Positions 62,208-64,000 of a stretch of DNA of 64,000 nt are shown one piece after another (position 1 is the stretch's first letter; each line of letters begins with the position of its first letter). This DNA is from Pseudomonadota bacterium (GTDB lineage Bacteria > Pseudomonadota > Gammaproteobacteria > Burkholderiales > Burkholderiaceae_E): NCBI GenBank assembly GCA_023389055.1, contig JAEWFA010000012.1, positions 26,687 through 90,686 of the forward strand, in the 5' to 3' direction. Made by a program: the position numbers and the translations under genes. The notes beneath the pieces are model-generated. The model saw nothing but the letters and a program-made list of their open reading frames with translations, was not told where the DNA came from and searched no databases.

Positions 62208-62912
62208 ATGCCGCGCGATCCGGTCGCGCCCCTTCCTTCGTTCGATCCCCGCGATCTGCCGGCCTTCGAGGCGCACGACGGACTTCCGCCGGTACCCATC
62301 GAGCGGCTGAGCGAGCCGGCGCTGCGCGAGCGTTTCGCGAATCCGCCGCCCTGGCAGCCCGAGCAGACCGACGACCGATTCCGCCTCGACCGCGACGACC
62401 CGCGCGCGGCCGCCGTTCTGGTGCCGATCGTCGCGCACGCGCAGCGCAGCACATTGCTGCTGACGCAGCGCACCTGGAACCTGCGCCACCACTCGGGTCA
62501 GGTCGCCTTCCCCGGGGGCAGGCTGGAAAGCACCGACGCATCGCCCGTGGAGGCCGCGCTTCGCGAGGCGAACGAGGAGATCGGGCTCGAGCCGGCGCGC
62601 GTCGACGTCATCGGTCCGCTTCCCGAGTACCTCACCGGAACCGGGTTCCTCGTCACGCCGATCGTCGGGCTGCTGCATCCGGGCTTCTCGCTGCACCCCG
62701 ATCCGGCCGAAGTCGCCGACGTTTTCGAGGTCCCTCTCGATTTCCTGATGAATCCCCGCCATCATCAGCGTCGCAGCATACGCATCGCCGACGACGCCGA
62801 GCGTACGTTCTTCACGATGCCCTATCGCGCGCCGGGCGAAACCGAGGAGCGTTTCATCTGGGGCGCCACGGCTGCGATGCTGCGCAACCTGTATCGGCTG
62901 CTGATCGCCTGA
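62208..62912 (+). CDS. Nudix CoA pyrophosphatase (NudL-like)
   Basis: A 234-residue Nudix hydrolase. The UPF0035 signature LLTQRTWNLRHHSGQVAFPGGRLE near 84-107 is followed by the Nudix core AALREANEEIGLE near 116. Members cleave CoA and acyl-CoA to 4'-phosphopantetheine and 3',5'-ADP. Position after rplS is conserved in Burkholderiales. ATG 62208 lies 17 bases after the L19 stop. Confidence 0.9.
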   Translation: MPRDPVAPLPSFDPRDLPAFEAHDGLPPVPIERLSEPALRERFANPPPWQPEQTDDRFRLDRDDPRAAAVLVPIVAHAQRSTLLLTQRTWNLRHHSGQVAFPGGRLESTDASPVEAALREANEEIGLEPARVDVIGPLPEYLTGTGFLVTPIVGLLHPGFSLHPDPAEVADVFEVPLDFLMNPRHHQRRSIRIADDAERTFFTMPYRAPGETEERFIWGATAAMLRNLYRLLIA

Positions 62913-62943
62913 CGGCGGGCGCTGCCGCGGGCGACACCGACGC

Positions 62944-63915
62944 ATGGGCTTCATTGCGCTGATCTTCACGCTGCTGATCGAGCAGGGCCGGCCACTGGGG
63001 GCCGGAAACCCCGCGCATCGCGCCGCGCTTGCCGTGGCCGATTTCGTTCGGGCGAATACCGACGCGGGCGAACGGCAGTACGGAGTTCTCGGCTGGCTTC
63101 TGGTCGCAGGCGCCGCCGTCGCGGGAGCCGCGCTGCTCGAATGGCTCGCGTCGGCCGTGCATCCGCTCGCCGTGTTCGTCGTCCACGTGGCGGTGCTGTA
63201 CCTGACGGTCGGTTTCCGCCAGTTCAGTCACGCCTTCACCGAGATCCAGGTCGCGCTCGCCGCCGACGATCCCGCCGGTGCCCGAAGCGTGCTTGATCGC
63301 TGGCTCGGTCGCGTGCACGCCGACGACGCGATGGATCGTGTCGTTCGGGATGCATCGGTACCCGCCGTCTGCCGCGAGGCGGTCGCCGGAGCGCTCGTTG
63401 CCGCGCACCGGCACGTCTTCGGGCCGTTGTTCTGGTACATCCTGTTGCCCGGCGTGACCGGCCCGGTGCTCTACCGCGTCGCCGAGCTCCTCGCCCGCCG
63501 CTGGACGCAGCCCGTCGTCGAAGGCGTGACGCACGTGGCGGAGCCGTATGGCGCCTTCGCCGATCGCGCGTTCCACGTCATCGACTGGCTACCCGTGCGA
63601 CTGTCCGCGGCCGGCTTCGCCGTCGTCGGAAACTTCGAGGACGCCGTCTACTGCTGGCGCGGCGCGGTCGCCTCGGGCACCGCGAACGACTCGCGCGCGT
63701 TGCTGCTCGCTTGCGGCGGCGGCGCGCTCGGCCTGCGCCTGGCCGAGCCCGCGCTCGAGGCGCGCTGGGCCGCAGGCGACCAGGGCTTCGAGTGGCCCGG
63801 CGCCGAACCCGACGCCGCCGCGCTGCGCAGCGCCGTCGGCCTCGTCTGGCGCTCGGTCGTGCTGTGGATCAGCCTGTTCGCCATGGTGACGATTGCGGCA
63901 TGGCTGGGGAGGTAG
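62944..63915 (+). CDS. CobD/CbiB-like membrane protein
   Basis: A 323-residue membrane protein. FIALIFTLLIEQGRPLG opens it, GPLFWYILLPGVTGPVLYRVAELLARRW near 160 is the CobD/CbiB hallmark, and VVLWISLFAMVTIAAW ends it; about five helices. True CobD attaches aminopropanol to cobyric acid, but in betaproteobacteria this lone gene beside the Nudix gene is often not part of a cobalamin cluster, so the role is uncertain. No other cob genes are in the window. A G-rich tract begins at the stop codon. Confidence 0.85.
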   Translation: MGFIALIFTLLIEQGRPLGAGNPAHRAALAVADFVRANTDAGERQYGVLGWLLVAGAAVAGAALLEWLASAVHPLAVFVVHVAVLYLTVGFRQFSHAFTEIQVALAADDPAGARSVLDRWLGRVHADDAMDRVVRDASVPAVCREAVAGALVAAHRHVFGPLFWYILLPGVTGPVLYRVAELLARRWTQPVVEGVTHVAEPYGAFADRAFHVIDWLPVRLSAAGFAVVGNFEDAVYCWRGAVASGTANDSRALLLACGGGALGLRLAEPALEARWAAGDQGFEWPGAEPDAAALRSAVGLVWRSVVLWISLFAMVTIAAWLGR

Positions 63916-64000
63916 GGAAGGGGGAAGGGGAACGCCCCCGGTTTGGTCACGCGGGGCTCGTCTTCTCTTCCCCTTCCCCCTTCCCCCTTCCCCCTTCCCC
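63915..64000. repeat. Purine/pyrimidine inverted repeat and C4-5TT tandem tract
   Basis: GGGAAGGGGGAAGGGGAA (63915-63932) is perfectly inverted at 63968-63985, an 18-bp stem with a 35-base loop after the CobD-like stop. From 63970 the plus strand runs as C-tracts of 4, 5, 5, 5 and at least 4 separated by TT, reaching the window edge. On the minus strand this is five consecutive G-tracts separated by AA, a textbook G-quadruplex motif. It may act as a terminator. Confidence 0.75.

Overview
The window is about 64 kb of high-GC chromosomal DNA with very short intergenic gaps. Gene content and order point to a betaproteobacterium, most likely Burkholderiales: rpsP-rimM-trmD-rplS followed by a CoA pyrophosphatase and a CobD-like gene, oxyR starting MTLTEL, prkA-yeaH-spoVR, and Liv-type transporter genes mixed with CoA ligases. 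This assignment is inference from content; no 16S or tRNA gene is present. I see no phage, insertion sequence, CRISPR array or defence island.

Layout. 1-593: C-terminal part of a GGDEF protein. 594-10682 (minus strand): a catabolic/uptake unit with a complete branched-chain-type ABC transporter (livG, livH, livM, binding protein, livF), two CoA ligases, a crotonase and a dienoyl-CoA-reductase-like SDR. A Crp/Fnr regulator is divergent from it. 11510-20133 (minus): a long, tightly packed run with a methyltransferase, 3-hydroxyacyl-CoA dehydrogenase, threonine ammonia-lyase, iron-permease-like protein, the ybhP-clsB-ybhN membrane-lipid set with an SDR inserted, and a BON-domain protein with a tiny proline-rich partner. 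20367-22879: egtB-egtD (ergothioneine). 22925-25330: YihY and small stress or membrane proteins. 25347-29358: membrane-anchored serine protease, then MoxR-DUF58-VWA. 29342-31981: SrkA-like kinase, AhpD-like protein, SH3 protein, cytochrome c. 32043-35603 (minus): fixABCX. 35688-40014 (minus): an ATPase/permease/adaptor efflux-type ABC system. 40074-45745: DUF2272 protein, then prkA-yeaH-spoVR. 46324-49160: oxyR, cysM, DUF4142 protein. 49194-54177 (minus): a second MoxR-DUF58 set with TgpA-type transglutaminase and MltB. 54350-58812: enoyl-CoA-hydratase-like protein, etfB-etfA, acyl-CoA dehydrogenase. 58870-63915: PA0069-type radical SAM protein, the rpsP-rimM-trmD-rplS set, Nudix hydrolase, CobD-like protein.

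How it works together. The metabolic theme is uptake of an organic acid, CoA activation, beta-oxidation and electron transfer. Two separate electron-transfer flavoprotein systems are present: housekeeping EtfBA beside an acyl-CoA dehydrogenase, and FixABCX. The second theme is stress and envelope maintenance (OxyR, ergothioneine, cardiolipin synthase, SrkA, PrkA/YeaH/SpoVR, two MoxR modules).

The most informative signals are regulatory and lie between genes. They are a consensus LexA/SOS box ahead of the radical SAM gene, an exact FNR box ahead of fixABCX, a second FNR-type box ahead of the cytochrome c gene, and a sigma-54 (-24/-12) promoter ahead of prkA. Two structural signals stand out: a 578-bp gap before oxyR packed with interleaved inverted repeats and GAA-loop hairpins, and a G-quadruplex-forming tandem tract at the right edge. 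I found no operon whose protein content is clearly a new system; the strongest candidates for follow-up are these sites and the repeat-filled gap.
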